Shown here: positions 36,247 to 47,850 of the stretch, in pieces
How positions within the stretch are numbered: the first letter of the stretch is position 1
Layout: each line of letters opens with the position of its first letter
Assembly (NCBI GenBank): GCA_001414485.1
Contig: LLEY01000015.1
Coordinates: forward strand, 310,001 to 374,000
DNA: 64,000 nucleotides
DNA from: Calycina herbarum
Lineage: Eukaryota; Ascomycota; Leotiomycetes; Helotiales; Pezizellaceae
Direction of reading: 5' to 3'
Position numbers and translations under genes: made by a program
The notes under the pieces: model-generated
What the model was told of the DNA's origin: nothing
The model's database searches: none
What the model saw: only the letters and a program-made list of their open reading frames with translations

Positions 36247-38261
36247 GGGACGTGGCCCCTCTGGTGGTGCAAGTTGTGAATGAATAGTACTAGGAAGCTT
36301 GTGAAAAGAGTTCGCGCTGATAAAAACGTAACAAGTTGGTTGGAACTGTCTTTCTAGTTTGCTAACTGGGAGCCTGACGTTAGCAACTAGAAATCAAAGG
36401 CTTCGGAGAGTGATGTCTTATCTGTTGAATAAAATAAGGCGAGGGCCGAAAGGCAAAGTAAAGCCATCACTGACCGCTGTATCCTGGCTTGACAAAGTTC
36501 CAATTCGTTGTATTCAATTCTCGTGAACTAAGCAACTTGATCGTTATCGTCTGTGTATCCTTCAAGGACAACGGGGCATGCAGCACGGCATCTATTTTTG
36601 AATTCATCGTGACCAATTGATGTTTCTACCAACCATCTGTGGTTAGCTGAGGACCCCCTGCGTCAAATAATGTGCAAAAACAATCGAATCTTGTATCCCA
36701 ATGATTTTCAGCAGCCTTGTTAGAAGTCAAGCCAGACAAAAGGTTAGCTACGCGCCCAGGGGGAATGAAAACGAAGAACGACGTCTTCTTCGATGCTGGC
36801 GGCCTTTTTGCAAGATGGCTGCTCTCTAATGGCGTACTCATTGGCTGCGGGAAAAACCTAATACAGCCTCTTCAAGGCGGCCTACCTAGCCTTACTACCA
36901 TCCAGGGGTTCGGATTTCTTCCTCTTCCCAACTACAGGACACAGATCAATTTCATACACCGAACGGCCCCTTACAGTATACATAGCATTGTTATATGTAG
37001 CTCAAGTATTATTACAGCTTCTTGAGACGTTCGCCGCGAGTTCCCGACTCCCCGACATCCCGAGTAATTTAAATACGTAGCAAGGATGACGGAGAAACTG
37101 AAAAACAAGTCATGAGCCTTCTTACGTATGCTTGTAGTAAGAGATATAACTAAATAATATTATTTCAAACAATTTTGAATAATGAAATTATTCATCTGAT
37201 GAGATAAAGGTGAATAGACTTCTATTTACAGATGATTTAGATATCCTATATTCCTTGATATAATTTTGTTAATCAACTAAATATACACCAAACAAGGACT
37301 AGTAGTATTGTACTTTGTATACTTCTCCTTTGGAGTTTCATGGCGGAATATTTCCGGAAACTAGTCCAGACAGAAGATTAGGTCTACAAAAGAGCTGATG
37401 AGCGCCAACCCCACATCTTATAGTAGTTCACAATAACGACTAAAGCTTCTCTTTGCGTTTCGGTCTCTTGCCAAATGCCAGGAGAAGTGGATATTGCAGG
37501 AGGAAGTGGGATTGGGAAGGAGTATAAGCGAAACCTCGACTTCTGACAACACCCTTGTAATTTCCAAAAGATTGAAACGGAAGTAATTACATGCTTCGAG
37601 CTTGATTCAGAGGACTCATTGGAGTCTGCATGGCAAATGGCAGATCAGAATTCGTGGTCTGAGATACCATATGCTGACTTCGTCAAAATGAGCAGGCGGA
37701 AATAAACAATATCTATTAGATTCTTTTCCATCATGAAATACGAATTTGTGAATGGAGAAATAATGTCTCTCCATTTTTGATTCGCTTATAAAGTTGTAAG
37801 AGAACCCCATTCTCATGGAAAATTGCCGTGGGAGTTGCCCATGCCTGTTTTCACCAGAGAAATGCAAAGGAAACTTTAATTCCATTAGAGAAAATATAAA
37901 AAAACGCGGGTAGAAATTGAATGTACTTGGCACCTAGACTGTTCGATCACTGAGTCACCCGCAAACTCCCCGACTCCGAGAGAGCAAAAGAAGACTCAAG
38001 ATTGAACAAAAAAGAGGCAAAAACAAAAAAGCATCAAGTTAAACCACAGAATCGCAAAACAAAATATCGCAAAACATACTTGGGGGGAGAGTTGCGACTC
38101 CTTTTATTTGAATCCCTCAGGCCCTAACTAAGGCACCTCAGGCATCTCAACCCCCTGATAGCCTCGCCCGTCCCGCTTAATTTCAGCACTGTAGTCGGGC
38201 GCAATAGTTACAGTGTCAACCTTGAACAACGCCTTGCCATTCTACAACACCACCACCCAAA
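36247..38261. other. 2-kb intergenic region, no supported gene
   Basis: Contains the divergent upstream regions of the C2H2-type gene and BUD13. Frames of 70-105 codons on either strand have no recognisable domain. Positions 37,080-37,340 are AT-rich. No repeats or RNA genes seen. Confidence 0.45.
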
Positions 38262-39260
38262 ATGTCACTCTCCTCCTACCTAGCCTCCAAATACCTCAAT
38301 GCAGAACCCTCCAACTCCGGCAAAAAACGCAAGCGCAAAACCCCCAAGTCAACAGAAACAGGCCTCATAATAGCAGACGACGACGCCCTAGGTTGGAACC
38401 CCTCCGCTCCCACAGAAGACCCCTCCGACCGCTTCAACGCTCCCACAACCCTCAACACAAAGTCCGCCGAGTTTCGAAAAGCAAAGACGAATGCCTGGAA
38501 GACGGTCGGCGTGCCGGCTTTACAACCAAATGACGGAGATGATGGCGATGCGGCGGACAAGATATTACTTGAAGCAGCGCAAGAGAACGCCGCTGCAGAA
38601 CGGGAAGATGGGCCTACAATCTTAGAGGACGAGGGCGTGGTCAAGATGGGAGATGGCACACATGCGGGTTTACAAAGCGCAGCAGCAGTCGCTCAGCAAT
38701 TCGAGAAGAGGAAACGGGAAGAGAAGGAGGCGTGGGAACGGGAACAAGCTTCCTCCTCCACGGGCAAGAAGAAGGGCACAAAAGGGGAGGAGACCGTATA
38801 TCGAGACGCCACAGGTCGCCGAATAGACATCTCCATGCGCCGACAAGAAGCCCGTCGCGAACTCGACGAAGCAGCCAAAAAAGAGCGGGAGGAAAAGGAA
38901 GCGCAGAAAGGCGATGTCCAACGCGCCATGAAGGAGAAGAGGAAAGAGGACCTAGATGATGCGCGCTTCATGCCATTAGCTCGGGGAATCGACGATGTAG
39001 AGATGAATTCCGAGTTAAAAGAGGTGGAGCGGTGGAACGATCCTGCGGCTCAATTCATGGTCAAGAAGAAGGCAGGGAAGAGCGTTACGGGGAAACCGAT
39101 GTATAAGGGTGGTGCGCAGCCCAATAGATATGGGATACGGCCTGGACATAAATGGGATGGGGTTGATAGGGGGAATGGATGGGAGGGGGAGAGATTCAAG
39201 GCTATGAATCGGAGGACGAGGAATAAGGAATTGGATTTTGCGTGGCAGATGGATGAATGA
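38262..39260 (+). CDS. bud13: Pre-mRNA-splicing factor Cwc26/Bud13 (RES complex)
   Basis: A single 332-codon exon. The N-terminus MSLSSYLASKYLNAEPSNS is the conserved Bud13 start, followed by a Lys/Arg-rich and acidic linker, a charged coiled-coil-like centre (about residues 145-250), and the highly conserved C-terminus: YKGGAQPNRYGIRPGHKWDG, then VDRGNGWEGERFKAMNRR and a final LDFAWQMDE. Bud13 assembles with Snu17/Ist3 and Pml1 into the retention and splicing complex, which joins the activated spliceosome and helps splice weak introns and retain unspliced RNA in the nucleus. Length matches fungal orthologues. The first ATG opens the conserved N-terminus, so the start is secure. It converges on the TFG1 gene with 320 bp between stops. 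Confidence 0.95.
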   Translation: MSLSSYLASKYLNAEPSNSGKKRKRKTPKSTETGLIIADDDALGWNPSAPTEDPSDRFNAPTTLNTKSAEFRKAKTNAWKTVGVPALQPNDGDDGDAADKILLEAAQENAAAEREDGPTILEDEGVVKMGDGTHAGLQSAAAVAQQFEKRKREEKEAWEREQASSSTGKKKGTKGEETVYRDATGRRIDISMRRQEARRELDEAAKKEREEKEAQKGDVQRAMKEKRKEDLDDARFMPLARGIDDVEMNSELKEVERWNDPAAQFMVKKKAGKSVTGKPMYKGGAQPNRYGIRPGHKWDGVDRGNGWEGERFKAMNRRTRNKELDFAWQMDE

Positions 39261-39580
39261 AGAATATCACATAGCGATTATCACGGGGAGGTCAATTTGT
39301 TCATTTGTGTATTATTGATTGATGGCTTTGGTTTCGGCCAAGTACATAAAGCAGCGCTCAGCTGCCACCCAAACTTGGGAATATTACTTCAGAAATTTTG
39401 TGTCCACCAAGGACAATTCCCCATACTATATGTACAGTGCCACCAAGTGTCATCAGCCAGGCCTCTGAAAGTGACATGGAAATCTGGTAAAAATCAACCA
39501 AAGACCTGACACAAGATGAGCCACCCAGAACGGCAGGTATTCGGGTTTCAATAACCAACCACCTGACCAACAAGGCTTAT

Positions 39581-41861
39581 TTACTGTGGTTTAGGTCGAA
39601 GAAGCTTATTGTCTCCATAAGCAGAGTTCTCCTTGACAAAACGAATAAAATCCTTTTTGCTCGTCTTGCCTTCACCGTCACCAACACGTGCCTTGAAAAT
39701 CTTCATCAAATCACCAATGGAGATACCTTCTGCAGGAAGGGCAGCAATAATCTCATGAGGTTGAATGGGACCTGCACCTGGAGATTGCGAGCCTGCTGGA
39801 GCTGTGAGTGTATTAGCGAGCAAAAACCGACAAAAATAAAAGTTGATCAAGGAACAAAATATGGAATGGGATTGCTTACGTGACAAAGGACTTCCAGCAC
39901 GACTGGTTGTGCCCTTTGGTGCCTCTGGGCTACCTGCTCGAGAGCCGGAGGGACTTCCCTTGAGGCGAATCTTGATCTTCTGCTTCTTGCCCTCTTCTCC
40001 GCCGGTAGCTTCTCCGTCACTCATTGAGCCACCAAGAGCTGAACTTGGTTTTGGTGTAGAAGATTGAATTTCGGAGACCTTGGATGCGTTAACACTGGGT
40101 TTAATGACAGAAGACTTTCGGCTGGGGAGGGGTTGAGATGCAGGTGCGGGGGATCCAGAAATGGGTGTACTTGCGCCAGAAGGTTGAGAAGAGGTGTGCT
40201 TCTTCTTGTGTTTCTTTCGGGTAGATTCATTGCCAGATGACTCCGAGAGGTTTGGTGATCCTGATCTCTTGAGGCTATTCTTGGGTCTTCCCTTGGTAGC
40301 ATCGGTGTGCTTTGGACGACCAGAGGGCGTATTTGTACCCTTGGAGGAGGCACCAGAAGGAAGCTTAGAAGCGGTAGCGGTAGCTTTGTCCTTTTGCTTA
40401 TTCTTCGCCTCTTCATCCTTTCGCTTATCAATCTCCTTTTGCTTCTCCTCGTCCGAGGTATCGTCTTCGCTCTGCTATTTGTTAGCTGGCAACAAATCTA
40501 CATCTAGGTCAAATACTCACGGATTCAGAATAAGGATGATCAGAGTCACTCTCATAAATCCAATTCTTCTCCCGTCGAGTCAATGCCTTTCTGGTCTTCT
40601 TGCCAAGCTTCTTCTCTGCCTCCATTTCTTCCAGTTCCTTCTCGAGTTCCTTCTCAACGAGAGCTTCATTTGCCTGATCAAAGATATTGGCATTGAGCTG
40701 CTCACGCTTGATCTTGGACTGAGTTTCCTTGGTTTCCTCATCATCATTAGGTTCAACAGTAACTTGTTCATCATCGTCTTGAAACAAGTCATCCTCTGCG
40801 AAATCGAGCTCGTCCATATCTGCCATCTCACTCTTATTCGCACTCTTCGCAGTTTGACTTTCGGATTTAACAGTGTAAAGTCTATGCATGGGTTGAGCCT
40901 TTGTAGCGGCCTTCTTTTCAGTTTCTTGCATAACCCAACGCGCCTCCTTCGTCTTCTTATTCAATTGCGCCTCTGCTTCCTCGATCGTGAAGGCTCTAAA
41001 TTTGTTTTTGGCTGTGAACTTGTACCACTTCTCCATTGGGACCATCAAAAATCTGCCACCGTCGATAACAAGCATTGCATTTGTGTCCGACAAGGCGGCC
41101 TCATAATTGCCCACCCAAGTGTTTTTGCTTTCCGCGTCCTCGAGATGCCACGGCAAAGCTTCCTCATAGCGCAAGTCGGATGCCTTCTTTTGTTCCTCGG
41201 TTTTGTCCAAACGGAATACCTGACTCGTCTTCTCTCCCTTGAAAGCCTGGTTCTTCTTTTGTGCCGGGTGGTTTCTCGATGGCGCAATCTGGGCGAGGTC
41301 GGCTGCTCTCTTCGCGTCCTTCTCTGCCTTGAGTATCTCCATCTTTTCTCTCTCCTTGGAATCCATTGGTACATCATCCATAACGACATCTTCCTTTCCC
41401 ACTTGACCTGGAGGTGGTTGCTTGGGATCTCTCCTATGTAAGGTGACGGGCCGAATAAACTCTTCTGGATTCGCAGGATTTACTTCCGTCTTGCTGCTGA
41501 AGCGTATGATATGGTATCTCAAACCTTCGCGCAGTGCCTTCTTTGTAGTATACAGAGGGAAGTCTTGATAACGGCCGGTGGGTTGGCGAGTCCAACCATC
41601 AAATTTCTGACCTGGAACTGCGCCATTTGTAGGAGGGGCGGCACCGTTGACAGGATATAGACCTCTTGCGGGAGCGGTTGGGCGATTTGAGATGGTAGGT
41701 GGTGCCGCGCCCTTTGGGAGATTTGGTGCTCTGACAGCTTTCTTGCGAGGCTGTCTCAAAGGGTCTGCGGGTTTTGGCTTGCGGGTGAATTGGGATGGGC
41801 GAGGCGGACCACCGTTGGGGGTAGGTTGGCCATTTGATTGAGCAGAAGGTGAGGCGCTCAT
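39581..41861 (-). CDS. tfg1: Transcription initiation factor TFIIF alpha subunit (Tfg1/RAP74)
   Basis: Three exons, 41861-40521, 40474-39880 and 39801-39581, with introns of 46 and 78 bp (GTGAGT and GTAAGC donors), encode 718 residues. The N-terminal dimerisation domain begins near residue 98 (YQDFPLYTTKKALREGLRYH, then FIRPVTLHRRDP) and resumes near 270-330 (LVIDGGRFLMVPMEKWYKFT and FTIEEAEAQL), forming the shared barrel with Tfg2/RAP30. The centre is acidic then strongly basic and Ser/Pro-rich. The C-terminal winged helix is HEIIAALPAEGISIGDLMKI ... KKDFIRFVKENS. TFIIF binds RNA polymerase II, stabilises the pre-initiation complex and aids start-site choice and early elongation. An in-frame ATG 93 bp upstream (41954) would add 31 unconserved-looking residues; I chose MSASPSAQS as the start. 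Confidence 0.94.
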
Positions 41862-42937
41862 TATTTCGGTTGGTTGTGTACTATGCGGGAGGAGAGGTGT
41901 TCTAGGTATTGAAAGGAGGCGACCCAGCAGTAAGTCTCGAGGTATTGTCGTCAACTATGTCGTTGACTGCCTAGAAGGCCTTCATGAAGCTGCGGCGATG
42001 GCTAACGCGCAAATAGGTATATGGTGTTTCTTTGCGCGAAGTTCTGGTATCGCAGCGATGGAAGTGTAAATATTCGGACAGCAGGAGATCGGTTTGCAGG
42101 CGGTTGCGAAGAGGGGGTGGAAGATGAGGTGGTGTTCGGAGATGGAGGTATCGTATCTTTGTTTCTTTGACAGGAATGTCACGAAGTCAATGCTAGTCAT
42201 TGTACTGCACTGCGCTGTCCCAATCCGGTAAGGCGCCGGTTCGGAAGAGCCCAGTCAGTAGAGTGGCTTGACTGGTGTGTGGCTGAATGCCTTGTGGAAC
42301 TTCTTCACAACCTTTCACAGCTTGGCAAGGCAGGAACTACTTCTGCAACTTTACAACGCTATTGTGAAGCATCAACTGCCGTCATTCTGCTTTAAACCCA
42401 TTGTTTCCAGGTCAGTTCCGCAAAGACAATGGATGCGGCTATTCGCAGGTGTGCATCCATCCTCACAGTTCAATCCCAGCCCTGATTGGGTCTAAATTCT
42501 CCCTATCCATATCCAATACTTGTAGACGGGAGCAGGTGAATAGCAAACGGAAGGGTTACAGCGAACACACATTTCCGAGTTCACCCCCATAGAAGACAAA
42601 TCCAGGGGATATTAGTTAGTTCCCTCTAACAATTCCAAGTTCATGCTTTACTGAACTCTTCCCCAATACTCTAGGGGTGGCAGAGACCAAGTTGTCACCT
42701 GATCTCACTCTTATAGCTGATGCCCTGCCTTTGCTAGTGTGCATGGACCCGCTAGCTAAAGGGATCACTTTTCAGTAGCCTCGGCTTAATACCATAAAGG
42801 TTGACACCACAAACCAGCTTGCTCCGACTTGGACTTGGACTTGGACTTGCAAAAGTAGCCCTCTCACCAAAACCCTCTCTGCACTACTGGTACACTCGCT
42901 GGTATCAACCCGACGAGAGTAACACTGGCAGGTCAAG
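41862..42937. other. Shared upstream region of TFG1 and the nucleotidyltransferase gene
   Basis: A divergent intergenic region of about 1.1 kb. It includes a short GACTTG repeat (about four units, near 42,826-42,850) just upstream of the plus-strand gene and several short frames without merit. Promoters for both genes are expected here. Confidence 0.5.
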
Positions 42938-45900
42938 GTGTATGAGATGTTTCCATCTTCCCAAGATGGCACTGCTCCAGGCGCAAGTGCTGGTGGTGAT
43001 TTGGAGTCGCGTCTCAGAGGACTGATCCTCAACAATGCCAATGCCGCTCCCAACCACAATATTGGACCTGTCACAAGTGCCTCTGTCCCAGAACCAAAAG
43101 CCCAGTTACCACCTCATATGCGGTTGGCGTCACCAGAGGAGCAAGCTTTATATCTGGAGAACGCGAAAAATCGAAGAATTCGGGAGCACCAATCCCTGGG
43201 CACTCAACAGACAAGTCCTCAATCCTCAGCTTCGCACCCCGCTTCTTCCAAAGGAGCCAAGAGACCAAATCAGGCACAGAGAAGACAGATGAACTCCCAG
43301 TTATCGATTCCTATAGATAACAGAACAAACAACTGCTCGCAAAACTCTGGATTTGGACGCTCTCCTGGTCAAGGACCTACCCAATGGGCCCTCTCTCACC
43401 ACAACCCTCCACCTCACATGCAACAAAATCAGCAGCGCTATAACCAGCACCAAGGACACTCGCCTCGCTTCCAGAATCATGGACCATCTACTCCTTACTC
43501 TCCACAAAGCTCCTTTTCGCAGGGGAGCCCGCGCTCGCCGATGCCACCATACCAACAAACCCCCAGATCCCATGGTCCACCTCGTCAAAGTCCTCAGCAA
43601 CAACAGTTTGTGGCCGGTCCTTATTCGCCCAGAAACCAACCACCAGGAAGACAGCTCTACCAACCAGGTGTCCATCAAGGTCAACCTCGTAGCTTCAGCC
43701 AAAATCCAGAGGATATCGCCAAGCAAAGTTCACATCTTGAAGGTTTAGTGCAGCTACACGTGCCGGTTGTTGGAGTTGATCCGAAAGAGGAAACCGAGAA
43801 GGAGACCTTCAGAGCTATGGTGGAGCAAGCATGCCGAGAAGCAATTGCTGCCTATGAACAACAAGAGCTTGGCGAGAAGCAGTTTGATCCTTTGTCGGTA
43901 CAACTGCAGTGCTTTGGGAGCATGATGTCTGGATTCGCAACCAAAGCATCCGATATGGATCTTGCGCTCCTCAGTCCAAAATCAATGCAGCTTCCCGACT
44001 CCCCAGATTCCCCCATACCACGATTACTCGAGAAGACCCTCCTCGACATGGGTTTTGGGGCACGATTGTTGACCAGAACTAGGGTACCCATAATCAAGCT
44101 CTGCGAGAAGCCGACAGACAAGTTAAGAGCAGATCTCCTTGAAGAACGTGAAAAATGGGAGACTGGGTTTGTTGAGGAAGCAGAGCATGACGAAGAAGTA
44201 GCGCAGACTTTAAGCACAAAGCCCGATGTCCCAATTCCAAACGACAAATCCACACCTGGATTATCCACTACTTTTGGTCCTGCTGTCGACGAGTCGAACG
44301 AAGCAAAGCTTGCCGGCTTGAAGCAAAAGAACCAGTCACATCTCGAATACCTAAACTCAGCAAAACGAGTCCTCAGAAAGCTTGGTGGTCGCGATTACTC
44401 CGCCGGATCTCCCGACCTGAATGAAACAGAGTCCAAAATTTTGCACGACGTATGTAAAGCATATATATCCGGTCTCTCTTCGCAGCCTCTATTACAATAT
44501 TTGAAAGGATACCCCTCCATTTCTCCTCTGTTTGAACCTCAAGAACAACCAATCTGTCGAACATTGCAGGGGCTTTCACTCCAAGCGGAAGGAGAGCGTC
44601 TTGTTATGGGCTGGGATAAGCGCCCTCTTAGTGAAGACCAGGATCAGCGCGAGCACGAGTGTCTTATCATACTTGAAAATTGGCGGACCTTGCAGAACCA
44701 CCCAGCACCTGTCTCTTTCAACGAATCTCTGAAGTACAGTCGAGACCTTTACGTCTTGAACGAGAAGTTGAAGAGAATTAATTCATTGCAACTGGTATAC
44801 CTCGAACAATTCCAGCATGAAGAGCCGTTTGACTATCACTCGCGTGCTGAGCGCATTGCGGATCATCTTAGAGGAAGCGACCGACAAGAGAAAAACAAAG
44901 CTATTACCCCTGTGGTGGTTAGACATTACGTTCGCGGGATCAACAACCAAGAGATCCGAGAGGGTTTACAGAAGATGTCTATAGAACGGGCATCACTCCT
45001 GCGTGTTGCTCTTCAGCACAGGGTCATGCAACTTGCAATGGACTATAAGCACGCTTTAAAAACACACGTCTTCGAAGAGGCGAATATACCGGCTGTTGAG
45101 GAATACATAAAGATTCTTGAAAGCACTGATGTAACGAAACCAGATTCAACTCTCGCATCTGCGCCAAATAGCGATACGGAGGGGCTGATTGCACGTATTC
45201 GAACGTTGCCTGACCCTTCCACAACATCTTTGAACAGGCCTCGTGATCGGTATAAGGACCATCTTGAGTTTCCAAAGTCTGATATAGGTATCCAATGCGA
45301 TATCAATTTTTCAGCTCACCTCGCCATTCACAATACGTTGCTTCTCCGCTGTTATTCTCATTGCGACCCGAGAGTCAGAATTATGATCTTGTTCGTCAAG
45401 CACTGGGCCAAAACTCGAGGGATCAACACACCATACAGAGGATCACTCAGCAGTTACGGATATGTTCTTATGGTTCTTCATTATCTTGTCAATGTCGCTC
45501 AGCCATTTGTCTGTCCGAATCTGCAAAACACCAATAACAAGGACCCACCATCATATCTTCCACCAGCAGAAATTGCTGCTCGGACGACTTGCAACGGTTG
45601 TGATGTACGATTCTGGCGCAACGAATCAGAAATTCGGAGTCTTGCAGAGCGAAAAATGCTCAACCACAACCATGATACCGTGGGATTCCTGCTTAGGGGT
45701 TTCTTCGAATACTACGCTCAGAGTGGCGCTATGTCAACAATTCAACATAGAGGCTTCGACTGGGGTAGAGAAGTGCTGAGTTTGAGAACCCAAGGTGGAA
45801 TCCTCTCCAAGCAAGAGAAGGGATGGGTAGGCGCAAAGACCACGATAGAAACCATTGTCGTCGCACCGCCAACGTCAACGGCCCCAGCATCGGAGGCAAA

Positions 45901-46279
45901 TGATGTGGCTCCAGCTCCAGCGGTCGTGACACCCCCTACAGAAGACGGAGCTGATGTGAAGAACCCGAAAATCCACCCCCCAAAACAAGTCGAGGAGACC
46001 AAAGAAATCCGCCACCGCTACCTCTTTGCCATTGAAGACCCATTCGAGCTCGACCACAATGTGGCCAGAACCGTAACCCACAACGGCATTGTTTCGATCC
46101 GAGATGAATTCCGACGCGCATGGCGCATCATCCGCAACATTGAGAAGCCCGAACAACGCGACGGTGGACTTCTCGATGCGTTGGATGTGAATGCTAATGC
46201 TAAGGGTAGTTGGCGGGAATTGCTGGATCTCATTCATGGACCGCCGCCCAAGGAGGGGTTGGAGGGAATGAAGGAGTGA
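42938..46279 (+). CDS. Cid1-like cytoplasmic poly(A)/poly(U) polymerase with large insertion in the catalytic domain
   Basis: One exon encodes 1113 residues. Residues 1-270 are Gln/Pro/Ser/His-rich and disordered. The nucleotidyltransferase core starts with FGSMMSGFATKASDMDLALL (326 onwards), giving the G-S motif and the metal-binding pair D339/D341. VPIIK lies at 383-387. The third strand, IGIQCDINFSAHLAIHNTLL, carries the third Asp at D788. Then come VKHWAKTRGI and GSLSSYGYVLMVLHYL, the PAP-associated domain with its nucleotide-binding SSY segment, to about 960. The C-terminus is Pro/Ala-rich followed by a conserved-looking FAIEDPFELDHNVARTVT. All three catalytic acids are present, so activity is expected: adding U or A to RNA 3' ends to drive decay or control small RNAs. 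About 390 residues between 392 and 782 interrupt the usual core. A Met three codons downstream is an alternative start. Confidence 0.88.
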   Translation: MYEMFPSSQDGTAPGASAGGDLESRLRGLILNNANAAPNHNIGPVTSASVPEPKAQLPPHMRLASPEEQALYLENAKNRRIREHQSLGTQQTSPQSSASHPASSKGAKRPNQAQRRQMNSQLSIPIDNRTNNCSQNSGFGRSPGQGPTQWALSHHNPPPHMQQNQQRYNQHQGHSPRFQNHGPSTPYSPQSSFSQGSPRSPMPPYQQTPRSHGPPRQSPQQQQFVAGPYSPRNQPPGRQLYQPGVHQGQPRSFSQNPEDIAKQSSHLEGLVQLHVPVVGVDPKEETEKETFRAMVEQACREAIAAYEQQELGEKQFDPLSVQLQCFGSMMSGFATKASDMDLALLSPKSMQLPDSPDSPIPRLLEKTLLDMGFGARLLTRTRVPIIKLCEKPTDKLRADLLEEREKWETGFVEEAEHDEEVAQTLSTKPDVPIPNDKSTPGLSTTFGPAVDESNEAKLAGLKQKNQSHLEYLNSAKRVLRKLGGRDYSAGSPDLNETESKILHDVCKAYISGLSSQPLLQYLKGYPSISPLFEPQEQPICRTLQGLSLQAEGERLVMGWDKRPLSEDQDQREHECLIILENWRTLQNHPAPVSFNESLKYSRDLYVLNEKLKRINSLQLVYLEQFQHEEPFDYHSRAERIADHLRGSDRQEKNKAITPVVVRHYVRGINNQEIREGLQKMSIERASLLRVALQHRVMQLAMDYKHALKTHVFEEANIPAVEEYIKILESTDVTKPDSTLASAPNSDTEGLIARIRTLPDPSTTSLNRPRDRYKDHLEFPKSDIGIQCDINFSAHLAIHNTLLLRCYSHCDPRVRIMILFVKHWAKTRGINTPYRGSLSSYGYVLMVLHYLVNVAQPFVCPNLQNTNNKDPPSYLPPAEIAARTTCNGCDVRFWRNESEIRSLAERKMLNHNHDTVGFLLRGFFEYYAQSGAMSTIQHRGFDWGREVLSLRTQGGILSKQEKGWVGAKTTIETIVVAPPTSTAPASEANDVAPAPAVVTPPTEDGADVKNPKIHPPKQVEETKEIRHRYLFAIEDPFELDHNVARTVTHNGIVSIRDEFRRAWRIIRNIEKPEQRDGGLLDALDVNANAKGSWRELLDLIHGPPPKEGLEGMKE

Positions 46280-46750
46280 CATGAGAAGCTATGAAGGACG
46301 AGGGATATGATATTATGATGATGTCTTTTGCGAAAACCGATTACGCTGGTGGGCTAGATAGGGGAAAGAAGCGATTCTAATGGTGAGCTCATTTGAGGTT
46401 GCGTCCTTTTGCATTGCTTTTACCTTGCCTTTACTTGCATGGATGTGTATGACAGTATGAATGGAAAAGTTTACGATTTTAAAGGTCTCTTCTTTGATGA
46501 AATGATTGAATGTTTTCGCTCCTTTTTCCTTGTGTATTTTTGCGGCAAATCCCATCGGAATTCTCATTTTCATTACTTATAGGCATGAAGGTGGGCCACA
46601 CTTCTACGGGAGACCCTGCTTCTTCAACGTGGATTTCATGATCTCTGGAAGGGGAGTTACTACACGTTTCGCTAATGGTTGATTTCCTGCGAGAAGACTT
46701 GAGATGGTCACCAGGTGAGCAATTCTTCATTTCTTATTCGTCTGATCATT
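46280..46750. other. 3' flank of the nucleotidyltransferase gene
   Basis: No gene supported. The sequence grades into the 104-bp repeat tract at about 46,750. Confidence 0.45.
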
Positions 46751-47850
46751 TCGATTATCAGAGGCTCGTTAATCACATCTTCATGCGATCTTGTTTCTAC
46801 CTTTCTCTATGTGCTTATTGGAGCTATCTGGTATAAGTCTATCAAGCAGATGTTATTCTGGGGACCATGATCATCAGCGGCGATATTTTTCTAGCTCTTC
46901 CCCGTATAAGCAGTTCCATTATCGGAGGCTTCTAGTATAAGTCCCTTGAGTGGTTGCAATTCAGATAGTCCGAATCTTTAGTTCTAGTTCTATTTTATCT
47001 TTTCTTTATCTAAATAATTTAATTATTAGAGATATTTAAAACAAGTCTATTGAATAATTGTGGTTCAGATAGTCGGATCTTTCAATTTGTCTTCTAGTAG
47101 TGCACCTCTTCGTCTAAGTGATTCGGTTATCGGAGACCTGTAGTACAAGTCTATTAAGTACTTGTGATTCAGATGGTCAAAATTGTCTATTAAATTTTTA
47201 TTCGTTCTTTTTCTCTTGGCGATACGGCAACTTTTTCTTCTTTCTTTCTATCAGGAGATCTTATCATGCTTCTCATTTGCTTTTGGAGTTCAAAATGTCA
47301 AAGGCTTTCTCATGCTTCTGAGTGCAGCTTGCACCCATCTGGTATCTCTGGCATTTTGATTTCAGTATGAGGAAATGGGGTGAAAACAAGTGGGATTCGC
47401 TGTCCTACTCCTACCCTTCCCTGTCTAATCTTTTCAATTGTAGGAGACTCGTGGGAGAAGTGATTTCAACAAGTGTTGCTAACATACCTCCTCCTACTTT
47501 GCCCCGTAAAAAGTCTTTAATCATTAAAAACAGATAGTAGAAGTCTATTAAGCAACTGTTATTGAGATGTCTATATTAGCCAATTGCGATTTTATTTATA
47601 CTATTTGCCGTTCGATTGTTTTACTTATTACGGACTTTTAGTAGAAGTTTATTAAGCAGAGATTGTTTAGACGTTCATCTTCATTGATTTTTTCTTTAAT
47701 TACTACTATTCTTTGCCCGATTGTTTCAATTGTCATAGGCTTCTCGTAGAAATTAATTCAGTAACTACTCGTTGACTTTAAGAAATCTTTTAATAGCGTT
47801 TCTCTTCTATCTCTTTTCCGTTTGATTGTTTTAGTCATCTGAGATTTGTA
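46750..47850. repeat. Degenerate ~104-bp satellite, left tract
   Basis: A recurring unit contains a core like GGAGGCTTCTAGTATAAG followed by TCTATTAAG and TTCAGATAGTC. The AAGTC(T/C) anchor recurs at 46835, 46939, 47043 and 47147 (exactly 104 bp apart) and again at 47541, 47645 and 47749 (again 104). Weaker copies near 47,254 and 47,443 fill the gap. T-rich spacers (TTTTCTTT, ATTGTTT) separate cores. Copies are strongly diverged. No coding frame. Confidence 0.78.

Noticed and set aside
37616..37933. 105-codon minus-strand frame
   Set aside because: Composition rich in Phe, His and Tyr, with no domain and no splice partners. Probably chance in AT-rich DNA.
40194..41441. 415-codon plus-strand open frame
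   Set aside because: It lies antisense to TFG1 exons and reads as a Leu/Phe/Ser/Cys-rich shadow of charged and Lys-rich coding sequence. TFG1 explains the region fully.
43852..44268. 138-codon minus-strand frame (and several similar ones)
   Set aside because: Antisense shadows of the Cid1-like polymerase gene.
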